From Giardia muris (Eukaryota > Fornicata > Diplomonadida > Hexamitidae): a stretch of 64,000 nt of DNA. Below are positions 1-7,545 of this stretch, piece after piece; within the stretch, counting starts at the first letter, position 1; each line of letters begins with the position of its first letter. The notes beneath the pieces are model-generated. The model had not been told where the DNA came from and did no database searches. It worked only from the letters and a program-made list of their open reading frames with translations. The position numbers and the translations under genes are program-made. The stretch lies in contig CM016927.1 in NCBI GenBank assembly GCA_006247105.1, positions 310,001 through 374,000 of the forward strand. The letters run 5' to 3'.

Positions 1-627
1 GTCGTTAGTGAGATGTGGGGGCGTGGTCTCTTTCCTAAGGACGCTTCTCAGGCTTGTCCGCGCGCATATCGTGCGATTGCTAGCCTGGTCCATCCCTTTG
101 CTCGTGCCATTCTATCTCCAGAGTACAAGTACTGGCATGACATTGAAGCAGCGTTTAAGCCTCTTCAGTCAATGGCTCAGAGTGTCACTGCCCATAACGA
201 GCTGCCCATGAATTCTAGAGGCGAGGAGAGCCGCACATTTCTGCTCGAGATGGATGGAACTACTGTTCACTTCGGACGTATTGATCTCTTCACGCAGGAG
301 ACTGACGAGGAGGGTATCATGCGGCTTTGGCGACGTGTTCGAGACGCATACATCGAGTACCAGGTTTGTCGTGCAGCACGCTTCTATAAGGAGACGACTC
401 TGCAGCAGCTGGCGGCCCTTGTCCATTGTGAGACCAGAGACGTGGAGCAGGCCTTGATGACGTACGAGGGGCATGTGGAGATCGACCGATTGACGGGGCA
501 TATCTCACTAGAAAAGCCGATCCCACGTGAACGACGTCTTCGTGCATGGATGGAGGATACGCGTACCGCCATCACAAACATCGCTCGAGTCTCCCAGCTA
601 GTCGAGATGGACGTCCTTACAAACTAG
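1..627 (+). CDS. RPN5: 26S proteasome regulatory subunit Rpn5 (PSMD12), C-terminal part
   Basis: This is the C-terminal part of a proteasome lid subunit. The frame is open to the window edge (the first in-frame ATG is at 13), so the start lies outside. The last 90 or so residues read as the PCI/winged-helix end of Rpn5: a helix carrying 'FYKETTLQQLAALVH', then 'VEIDRLTGHISLEKP', then a final helix ending 'ISQLVEMD'-like. This is the order seen in PSMD12, where the PCI domain holds the lid together beside the ATPase ring. Rpn5 is normally about 450 residues, so roughly half is missing here only because of the window edge. Its last 30 bp overlap the 3' end of the convergent gene on the other strand. 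CSN4 of the COP9 signalosome is the nearest alternative, but the 'DRLTG' segment favours Rpn5. Confidence 0.82.
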   Translation, partial: VVSEMWGRGLFPKDASQACPRAYRAIASLVHPFARAILSPEYKYWHDIEAAFKPLQSMAQSVTAHNELPMNSRGEESRTFLLEMDGTTVHFGRIDLFTQETDEEGIMRLWRRVRDAYIEYQVCRAARFYKETTLQQLAALVHCETRDVEQALMTYEGHVEIDRLTGHISLEKPIPRERRLRAWMEDTRTAITNIARVSQLVEMDVLTN

Positions 628-1557
628 CCCCTCGCGAAGAATGGCGGCCATGCCTCGAGCTTCGATGGTAGTGCTCACGGCCTTCGAGGGACTGTACAAA
701 TTCCCCGTGTAGCTGATGCTATTACATCCGACGCCTAGAGGGAAACCGGTGCTACGGACCCCAAGAAAACAGAATCCTTCCGCCAATAGGAAGGAATAGT
801 CCTGATTGGCGTAATATGTCTCACTGGGCATAAGGCTTTCAATAGGGATGGAACCGTTTCTAGCCTCGGGAGGAAGGCGGAAGGTATGAGCACCTTCTTC
901 TTCCTCTTCCTTATCATGAATGCTTGAGGCTTGACGAGTGAACAGGATTCCGCAGTAATTAAGTGCTATGCAGTAGTGAGAATAAAGGAGAGAAGGGTTT
1001 GGTGTTTCTGGACCGAATCTGACTACACAATGCTGTCGGCCCTCAAAGATGGGTACCTCAGTTGGCTGATTAAGAACCTGAAGGGTATTGACGATGTCCA
1101 TCAATGGGAAGGAGGAATCACGCGTCAAAGGTAGCCCAATGACATGTAGATGCTTTCGAGGTTGACTCGCGCCGGACTTCTGTCCACAGTTGAAAGCAAT
1201 GATGCACTTCTTCAGAAGGGGATGGATGATATGGAAGTCGTCTAAACAAAGAGGTTCCAATTGATGACGAAAGGTGATTGCGACTAATAAGAGATGAACG
1301 GGAAGGATGTTAAAACGGTTCCAGACCAGTCGTAAGTTCCCAACCGCTTGTGCAGAGGTCTGATCCTCTGGTGCAGGGTTTTTTAAGGCATCGATGCCAG
1401 TTGAAGCGGCTTGTTTTGCCGCCAACATCTCAATACGCTCCAGGATGGTAAAGCTGAGCCCACACTCCTGGTCTTTGATGACAAGTTCTGTAGTGGTAAT
1501 ACCAGTTGATCGTGGAGTAATCAAACACTCATTCAACGCGTCCAAAAGACTGTTCAT
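598..1557 (-). CDS. Ap4A phosphorylase / ATP adenylyltransferase-like protein
   Basis: 319 residues, close to yeast Apa1/Apa2 (about 320). Family landmarks in order: 'LVWNRFNILPVHLLLV' (about 78-92), matching the substrate-strand 'NKFPVI..HLLLVT' block; 'NCGQKSGASQPRKHLHV' (about 123-139), the catalytic block; and a late 'FLGVRSTGFPLGVGCNSISYTG' block matching the 'PRS....N..GY.G' end of the family. Such enzymes split diadenosine tetraphosphate using a histidine nucleophile in an HxHxQ motif. Here the motif reads R-K-H-L-H: the second, nucleophilic His (about H136) is kept, but the first His is Arg and the Gln is His. The ATG at 1557 follows an AT-rich stretch 8 bp after the PIG-A stop. The 3' end overlaps Rpn5. 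The family call is fairly firm; activity is uncertain. Confidence 0.75.
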   Translation of the reverse strand: MNSLLDALNECLITPRSTGITTTELVIKDQECGLSFTILERIEMLAAKQAASTGIDALKNPAPEDQTSAQAVGNLRLVWNRFNILPVHLLLVAITFRHQLEPLCLDDFHIIHPLLKKCIIAFNCGQKSGASQPRKHLHVIGLPLTRDSSFPLMDIVNTLQVLNQPTEVPIFEGRQHCVVRFGPETPNPSLLYSHYCIALNYCGILFTRQASSIHDKEEEEEGAHTFRLPPEARNGSIPIESLMPSETYYANQDYSFLLAEGFCFLGVRSTGFPLGVGCNSISYTGNLYSPSKAVSTTIEARGMAAILREGLVCKDVHLD

Positions 1558-1565
1558 TTCCTATT

Positions 1566-2822
1566 CTACTCGCTAATTAAATCCAAGACTTGTAGAATAA
1601 GCCACCAGACAGAAACCTGAAGGATAACCCAAAGACGAACTATGAAGATATCAATGGGTCTTTGGAGGATCAGTTTTAAAGCCTGAAGAAGACTCAGCTG
1701 GTGATCCTGATCCAAGACTTCCCTGTAGACCGACTCCACCTCCGCCGCTATAGTATCTGGGGCATAAAGAGAACGTGCTTTAAGAGCAGCACATAGTCGT
1801 AACTTCCGATCGTCAAAGACACATGCCTCGACGACCTTATCTGCAATGAGCTCTGCTTGAGGCTCGCAAAGGAAGCGCGTAGCAAGGATGGGAGAGATAC
1901 TTTCATAGACAGCGGCTGCACCACCGACTCGTGTGCAGACCGTTACACACCCGGCTTGTAAAGCTTCCACTAAGAAGATCGAGAACGCTTCCATACGCGA
2001 TGGAATCACTGCAACGCTACAAGCTTTGAGAAGGGTCTTGACAAACGCATGCGGACGCTCCCCATGAGTGAGTACATGTACGCGACCCTCTTTCTCATCA
2101 CTCAGCTCGTTAAGACCTGCTGGGATGGGAGACCCAACTAGATGAATAACATACTCCTGCTTCTGCATGGCCAGGTGCCGGATGATGGCAGGAATCAGGT
2201 CGGCTCCTTTCCTTTCAGTCATTCGCTGTACAAAGAGGATTTGAGTCGGACTGCTATGCCCACTAAGCGTCGGAAAGATTGCCACGACGGGGTTCCCAAT
2301 AACACGTACGATCTTACTTCGTGGAATCCCCCTCTCGACGAGTGCGTTCTCCCTACATGCTTCCGAGACATAGATGGACGCCTGGACTGGGAGAAGAAAT
2401 GCTTTTCGTATGGGGGTCAGTAACCGCTCGTACCAGGCCGTCCCCATGCTTAGAGAGTGATCCGTATATACGACGGGTATGCCTCTGATGGTGCCGAAGG
2501 CCGCTGATAGGAGAGACAGCATGGAATACGATTGGTGGCAATGGATCACGTCGAACGCGTACTCTCGTTGCAGTCGCCACAGACATAGGAACTCGACGAG
2601 GAACGAGGGGATCGAGGCCCCGCCGCGAACCGTGCACAGGCGCACATAATGATAATGTAATCCATCCCGAACCGCCTCGCGCATCCCCAGGCCTCGCCGG
2701 GCCGTGAGAACGTGCACGGTGTGCCCCCGCATGGCCAACGCCCGCCCGAGGACGTGGATGTGCCGCTCGACGCCTCCGAGCTTCGGGAGGGCGAAGTCCG
2801 AACACAGCAAAATTCTATACAT
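1566..2822 (-). CDS. PIGA: PIG-A / GPI3, GlcNAc transferase of GPI-anchor synthesis
   Basis: Catalytic subunit of the GPI-GlcNAc transferase, which moves GlcNAc from UDP-GlcNAc to phosphatidylinositol on the ER surface as the first step of GPI-anchor synthesis. About 418 residues from the chosen ATG. The GT4 fold is clear: 'CSDFALPKLGGVERHI' near the N-terminus, 'VIHCHQSYSMLS', 'VVYTDHSL', 'YVSEACRENALVERGI', then the Rossmann C-half 'LFVQRMTERKGADLIPAII' and 'VIPSRMEAFSIFLVEAL' (the E-x7-E nucleotide-sugar site). A hydrophobic helix near the C-terminus (about 390-412) fits the single PIG-A membrane anchor. I chose ATG 2822 because family similarity begins at once ('MYRILLCSDF') and it leaves a 37-bp AT-rich shared promoter; ATG 2861 in frame would add 13 residues and overlap the neighbour. 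Confidence 0.9.
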   Translation of the reverse strand: MYRILLCSDFALPKLGGVERHIHVLGRALAMRGHTVHVLTARRGLGMREAVRDGLHYHYVRLCTVRGGASIPSFLVEFLCLWRLQREYAFDVIHCHQSYSMLSLLSAAFGTIRGIPVVYTDHSLSMGTAWYERLLTPIRKAFLLPVQASIYVSEACRENALVERGIPRSKIVRVIGNPVVAIFPTLSGHSSPTQILFVQRMTERKGADLIPAIIRHLAMQKQEYVIHLVGSPIPAGLNELSDEKEGRVHVLTHGERPHAFVKTLLKACSVAVIPSRMEAFSIFLVEALQAGCVTVCTRVGGAAAVYESISPILATRFLCEPQAELIADKVVEACVFDDRKLRLCAALKARSLYAPDTIAAEVESVYREVLDQDHQLSLLQALKLILQRPIDIFIVRLWVILQVSVWWLILQVLDLISE

Positions 2823-2859
2823 GAACGGATTTTTCGTCCCAAATGTAGACTGCGAAGAC
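2823..2859. promoter_or_regulatory. Shared divergent promoter of PIG-A and the Pro-rich gene
   Basis: The 37 bp between the two chosen ATGs hold the only AT-rich patch nearby (ggatttttcgtcccaaatg). Giardia promoters are known to be short AT-rich elements within about 70 bp of the start and to be often bidirectional. The string GTCCCAAATG recurs in the uS4 promoter (about 18566-18575), and CAAAT-like boxes are known Giardia promoter elements. Assignment by position and composition only. Confidence 0.45.
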
Positions 2860-3372
2860 ATGTCGCGCTACGACGCGCGTCTCTACCTCCAGAGGGTCGG
2901 GGAGCGCCCCACCTCCTATACGCAGGACGACGCTTGCGTCCCCCTGCCCCCTACCACGGGCACGGAGGCTCCCAAGATCCCCGAGGGCCCCTTCGGACCA
3001 CCCCCAACGTTCACACACATCCCAGAAGATAGAAGACACCTCCCACAGCCCAGCTACGGTTTCCGTTCCATCCCGGTGGCCTCTGAGCCTTCTTTATCTC
3101 GAACTCAATGCCAAGTTGGATACGCACAAGGGTCTTTGAGCAACCTCCCGCCCTCTCTTCCGCGGCCGATGCCCCCGCTCGTCAACGGGACCGTTCCGCG
3201 AGCCATCTCGGCGTATCCATCCGTCAGTAACTACATCAAGGCATCAACCACCTTCAACTCGGAGATTCGCGCGCCAAGCCTACCGAATCTACCAACCTCG
3301 CAGCCCACGTGCCATATCGGCGGTGGGTTTGGCACCTCCAACGCTCCGGTCCGCATAAATTTACTCGTCTGA
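2860..3372 (+). CDS. Proline-rich protein of unknown function
   Basis: 170 residues from ATG 2860 ('MSRYDARLYL'); an in-frame ATG at 2821 is possible but would overlap the PIG-A start. After a short charged head the protein is low-complexity and rich in Pro, Ser and Thr ('EGPFGPPPTFTHIPED', 'LPPSLPRPMPPLVNG'), with no membrane segment or recognised domain. It is probably disordered. The stop TGA shares its A with the ATG of the DHHC gene (TGATG), so the two are co-directional and touching. I do not recognise a family. Existence of the gene is supported by the open frame, the AT-rich start and the tight fit between neighbours. Confidence 0.55.
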   Translation: MSRYDARLYLQRVGERPTSYTQDDACVPLPPTTGTEAPKIPEGPFGPPPTFTHIPEDRRHLPQPSYGFRSIPVASEPSLSRTQCQVGYAQGSLSNLPPSLPRPMPPLVNGTVPRAISAYPSVSNYIKASTTFNSEIRAPSLPNLPTSQPTCHIGGGFGTSNAPVRINLLV

Positions 3373-4364
3373 TGGCGGAATCGATCGTCGACGTCGAGAC
3401 TGTGGCCGAGGGCCTGGGGTCGAAGGAGAGGGCACTACAGCACAAGAGAGACAACGTGAAGGCGTATTACCGGGCAGTTCAGGCGGGGAAAGATGAGGAG
3501 CGCGCGCGACGAGCCGCCAATGAGAAGCGTCGGTCCCGGCCCGAAAAGAGTGGAAGCGCGTCTTTCCGGTGCGACGCCTGTTGCTCGATGACCTTCCATG
3601 CCATTCTCATGCTCGTCACGTTTCTTTCCCCCTTCATTGAGTTTGCGAGGAGGAGGTACTCGTTCGCTATGATCGTCCTCTTCTTTGCCCCGTTTCTGTA
3701 CGGAGTCTATTGTTATGGCTCCTCGTACTTCAAAGCAATTAGAACATCTCCTGGGTATGCACCGACGGTGGAGGAGGCCACTAGACTTGGCCTCAGTGCT
3801 TCTCCATGTCCGACGTGCGGACTGGCACGTTGTGAGCGCGCATATCACTGCAAGGTCTGTGGTCGTTGTGTCCTGAAGCGTGATCACCATTGCCCTTGGG
3901 TCAACACCTGCGTCGGCTTCTATAACCTCGGATACTTCCTACGCTTTCTCACTTGGGGGTTTATTTGCTCGTGTGCGTCTCTCGCACTCTCGATATATGG
4001 CTTTGTCCGCCTCGTCATGAGTGAGCTGTTCGACGTCTCGCTCCTGAACATCCTGCGCTACCCGGTCCAGCTTGTGCTCACGCTCATCGCGTGTGGAGCG
4101 ACCGGGGCGATGATGGGGATCACCTTCACCATAGCCACCACCAACGTCGTCCAAACCGAGGAGCAGATGAATGGAGAGTTCCGGGCGATCCACCGAGTCA
4201 AACGGCGAGCCTTCGAGAGCCCGTACGACTGGGGAGTCCGTCAGAACATGATGGAGGTCCTTGGACCACGGCCCATCCGTGCCCTCTTACTCCCCATCTC
4301 CATCGTCCCCTGCGGCGATGGGATCATATACGCACCCCCCACCCCCTCCAGAAAGAGGGACTGA
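3372..4364 (+). CDS. DHHC-type protein S-acyltransferase (palmitoyltransferase)
   Basis: Membrane enzyme that attaches palmitate to cysteines of target proteins. 330 residues from ATG 3372, which follows an AT-rich patch; upstream codons in the same frame lack family similarity. Order: charged N-terminal helix (1-60), two membrane helices (about 74-118), the cysteine-rich domain 'CPTCGLARCERAYHCKVC' leading into the DHHC box (D171-H-H-C174) and 'CPWVNTCVGFYN', then two more membrane helices (about 187-217 and 229-256), then a TTxE-like segment 'TTNVVQTEEQ'. All catalytic residues are present. The stop codon is overlapped by an AGTGAA poly(A)-like signal. Substrates cannot be read from the sequence. 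Confidence 0.93.
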   Translation: MAESIVDVETVAEGLGSKERALQHKRDNVKAYYRAVQAGKDEERARRAANEKRRSRPEKSGSASFRCDACCSMTFHAILMLVTFLSPFIEFARRRYSFAMIVLFFAPFLYGVYCYGSSYFKAIRTSPGYAPTVEEATRLGLSASPCPTCGLARCERAYHCKVCGRCVLKRDHHCPWVNTCVGFYNLGYFLRFLTWGFICSCASLALSIYGFVRLVMSELFDVSLLNILRYPVQLVLTLIACGATGAMMGITFTIATTNVVQTEEQMNGEFRAIHRVKRRAFESPYDWGVRQNMMEVLGPRPIRALLLPISIVPCGDGIIYAPPTPSRKRD

Positions 4365-4369
4365 GTGAA
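4364..4369 (+). terminator. AGTGAA poly(A) signal overlapping the DHHC stop
   Basis: AGTGAA begins on the last base of the stop codon TGA. AGTRAA is the established Giardia polyadenylation signal and usually lies within a few bases of the stop. Confidence 0.6.
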
Positions 4370-4407
4370 TCGTCGGTGGCGTGTGGACCGAACCAGCCGA
4401 AAATTTC

Positions 4408-7400
4408 ATGAGCACCGCGAGTGTCTGGCTTCAGGCGGCTCGGGCCGGAGACACCGCCACCCTCGCGCGCCTCCTCCCGACGTGCGCACGCCAGACAGAT
4501 GAGCAGGGGAGGACCGCACTGATGCTTGCCGCCGCGCAAGGCCATGAAGAGGCGGTACGTCTATTGGCAGATTCCGAGGCGCGCATCCTGACGTTCGAGA
4601 GCTTCTCCGCGCTCCTATATGCAGCGGCCGCCGGGCACGCTGGGTGCGTGGCAGTCCTGGCTCCATTCGAGGAGGCCGTCTATACCAAGGTTCGAGGCGG
4701 AATCCTGACCGTTGCGGCGCGTCATGGCCTCGCCCAGGCAATTTCCTACCTCTGGCATTATGTCGGAGATCGGTCCCTCGACCCTGCGACGATTCAAGCG
4801 GCTATCAAGGTGGATTCCGGTGCGTTCCTGCAAGCTCTCGACGATTGTGCGCCTATTCCGGCAGAGATGGCCCGTCACGCCCTTGAGGAGGCACGCGCTC
4901 GGGGTGCATCCCACTGCGTCGACCAGCTGACATTGATTCTGCAGCGACGAGGGTCACCAACTGGCACTCAGACTCAGCCACCCTTTGACCCACCCGCACG
5001 CCTCTTGGGCTCGGACAATGACTCGAACAACGCCGAGCCGGACGACATCGCGATCATTGATACTAGCACCGCTGCCTTGATTAACACCAGTACTGGGCCG
5101 AGCTACACTCCCTCGATGGACACTCACGCCAATCTGTACAAGCCAGCCAACCCGAATAGCGTGACACCTGTGGTGACAAAGGACGCTATGACGAAGCAGG
5201 TTGAGCTATCTCCCCACATGCCCCTTCAGCAGACATACACTGAGAAGCAGAGCGCGACGCCCCTGACTGGGTCCTTCGGTACTTCATCACAGGGCCTCAG
5301 CGCGAGCCGCGCCAGAGAGTTCGCCTTGTTCCGTGAAATGGAGAGCCGCGTCAACCTGCAAATCGAGCGGATGCGCGCAGAAAATAACTCTCTTCAGTCG
5401 CTGATCCGCGAGCTCCGTACTCAGCTGGCCCAGAGCAATGCCACTCGTATGCGTTGCGAACGCCTCCTTGAGGAGCATCAGTTCCAGGAGCCGGGGTCTG
5501 AACAGGCTCGTATGCAAGAAGACCGTATTCGCCAGCTCGAGGAGACAGTCGCAGATAGCGAGGCCCAGGCAGAGGTTCAGCGCCTCGCGATGGCCGGGGT
5601 CCTGGATTGCTGTCGTCGTCTCGTCGAGTCGGCTACCCAAGTCTGGCGCGCCCTGCCCTCATATAAAACCCCCGTTGACCTTGCTGGGCTTCAAGAAGAG
5701 CTCTCAAAACCCGCTCCCCCAACCATCGATAAGCTCACGAACACGCTCTTCTGTCGCGCCAGTTACTGCGCCGACGCCGTCGCAACCGTCCTCCGTGACC
5801 TTGCGACGATGCTTCCCGGTGCCCGACCATCCTTTTCGGGTTCTTGTCCCGTCTCCGATACCCCGACACAGGCCGCAAGTGCAGCGACAGCAGCCGTAAC
5901 CGCGGACAGTTACAACATCCTGCAACAAAAGCTTGGTGAATTAAGCGATGACCTCGCTCGAGCGCGCCGTGACATCATTGAACGCGACTCTCAGCTAATG
6001 GCTGCGCATGGGACGTGCAATCAGCTGTATAAAAAGCTCCACCGGCTAAGCGGGGGTGCAGAGTCCGATAATTCGGCTCAGATGAAACAGCTTCAGGATG
6101 ACCTCCAAATCATCACCGAGAAGTACTACCAGCAGCTAGACGAGGTCAGCGCACTGAGAGTACTCAACGACGAGCTGATTGGACGCATCGCACGAGCCGA
6201 GGAGGCAGCAGAAGCAAACGAACGGAGGTACGCACACCTCCTTGCGGAGCGCTGCGAAGCCGAGGGTCCCTCTGATCTTCACCAGCAGCTCAGTGACACC
6301 CAACAGAAGCTTTCCTCACTTGAACAACAGACGAGTCTCGCGGCTCAGAAGCTGGAAACGCTCGACGATCTGCGTAGCGAACTCATGCTCATGCACCAGA
6401 AGTACGATGAGCTCCGCGCTGAGCTAACCAGTGGCCGCTCGATCCATGCCGAGATGAGCCAAAGCCAGGGGCATGAACAAGATTCCGATCATGACCCCGT
6501 TAAGTACGTGAGCGTCGATTGTTCTCCAAGCGATCAGCTTGGAAGCCTTCCAGCTGGACACGGCCCTGGACGCCAACGGCGTGATAGAGAACGCGATAGC
6601 AAGCTCCACCGAAAGGGTAGTCACGATAAGAAGCCGAACGAGGGTGTTTTCGGAGGGACTGCGCGCCTAGCAGAGTATGGTGCTCGTCCTAGTAACTCAC
6701 AGCCGGCCCGTTCCTTCCGTGGCTCAACAGGTAGCCCTCTGAAAGGAGAGCTAACCCCATTGATGCAAGCTGTTCTCCACAAGGACCTCGAGGGCGTAAG
6801 AGAAACGATACAGTGGGCCGGGGCTCAGAAACAGGACGGGATGACCGCCCTCATGATGGCCGTGCTCAACAACTTTGCAGAAGCCGTCCCTTACCTCCTC
6901 GATCATGAGGCAGGGATGCAGAATCGAAATGGGGAGACGGCTCTGCGCCTTGCCTTGCAGCTTCAGCGCCCAAAGATCGCCGAGCTCCTGACGAATGCTG
7001 AGGGCCCGAATACCGACATGTACTCGCGAGAGGGAGGACGCGTGACAGAACTGATGGTAGCCGCGGCGAAGGATGAGGTCGTTCCGGTTTGGTGTCTGAT
7101 TCCGAAGCAATTGAATCTGACAGATCATAATGGGCGGACTGCACTCATGTATGCGGCACGGCGCGGCTCTCTCGCATGTGTGCGGTTATTGCGCAAAGAA
7201 CATGGGGCGCAGGATGCGTTTGGGGAGACCGCGCTGATGATGGCAGCAGCCTTAGGCTTCGAGGACGTTGTCCGAGAGTTGGTTCACGCAGAAAGCACCA
7301 TGAAGACCAGGCGGGACCATCCGATCGGGCACGAGTTCACCGCCCTCATGTTCGCCGTCCAGAACCGGCACTTTGGGGTGATCCCCATTCTTGCGCCCTT

Positions 7401-7545
7401 TGAGGGAGGAATAAAGGACGAGCGCGGCTGGACCGCCTTGGACTACCTTCAGGCGAATCAAATGAGGCCGGAGACGGGCCATTACCGCGACGCCCTCCTA
7501 ACTCTCACTCGCTACGCCCACCACTCCATAAGCTCGAGAAAGTGA
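4408..7545 (+). CDS. Ankyrin-coiled coil-ankyrin protein ('protein 21.1'-like)
   Basis: 1045 residues from ATG 4408, placed right behind the AT patch gaaaatttc; an in-frame GTG/TTG-type start further up is not needed. The N-terminal 190 residues hold degenerate ankyrin repeats ('DEQGRTALMLAAAQGHEEAV'). A linker follows, then long coiled coil (about 300-400 and 500-690) rich in Glu, Gln and Arg heptads, then a basic Ser-rich linker, then a second ankyrin block from about 785 to the end ('GMTALMMAVLNN', 'NGRTALMYAARRGSLACV', 'FGETALMMAAALGFEDVV'). Such proteins are an expanded Giardia family, several of them cytoskeletal; function is unknown. Ankyrin blocks at both ends suggest a scaffold that could bridge partners (inference). 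Its 3' end overlaps the convergent RFC1-like gene by 41 bp. Confidence 0.85.
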   Translation: MSTASVWLQAARAGDTATLARLLPTCARQTDEQGRTALMLAAAQGHEEAVRLLADSEARILTFESFSALLYAAAAGHAGCVAVLAPFEEAVYTKVRGGILTVAARHGLAQAISYLWHYVGDRSLDPATIQAAIKVDSGAFLQALDDCAPIPAEMARHALEEARARGASHCVDQLTLILQRRGSPTGTQTQPPFDPPARLLGSDNDSNNAEPDDIAIIDTSTAALINTSTGPSYTPSMDTHANLYKPANPNSVTPVVTKDAMTKQVELSPHMPLQQTYTEKQSATPLTGSFGTSSQGLSASRAREFALFREMESRVNLQIERMRAENNSLQSLIRELRTQLAQSNATRMRCERLLEEHQFQEPGSEQARMQEDRIRQLEETVADSEAQAEVQRLAMAGVLDCCRRLVESATQVWRALPSYKTPVDLAGLQEELSKPAPPTIDKLTNTLFCRASYCADAVATVLRDLATMLPGARPSFSGSCPVSDTPTQAASAATAAVTADSYNILQQKLGELSDDLARARRDIIERDSQLMAAHGTCNQLYKKLHRLSGGAESDNSAQMKQLQDDLQIITEKYYQQLDEVSALRVLNDELIGRIARAEEAAEANERRYAHLLAERCEAEGPSDLHQQLSDTQQKLSSLEQQTSLAAQKLETLDDLRSELMLMHQKYDELRAELTSGRSIHAEMSQSQGHEQDSDHDPVKYVSVDCSPSDQLGSLPAGHGPGRQRRDRERDSKLHRKGSHDKKPNEGVFGGTARLAEYGARPSNSQPARSFRGSTGSPLKGELTPLMQAVLHKDLEGVRETIQWAGAQKQDGMTALMMAVLNNFAEAVPYLLDHEAGMQNRNGETALRLALQLQRPKIAELLTNAEGPNTDMYSREGGRVTELMVAAAKDEVVPVWCLIPKQLNLTDHNGRTALMYAARRGSLACVRLLRKEHGAQDAFGETALMMAAALGFEDVVRELVHAESTMKTRRDHPIGHEFTALMFAVQNRHFGVIPILAPFEGGIKDERGWTALDYLQANQMRPETGHYRDALLTLTRYAHHSISSRK

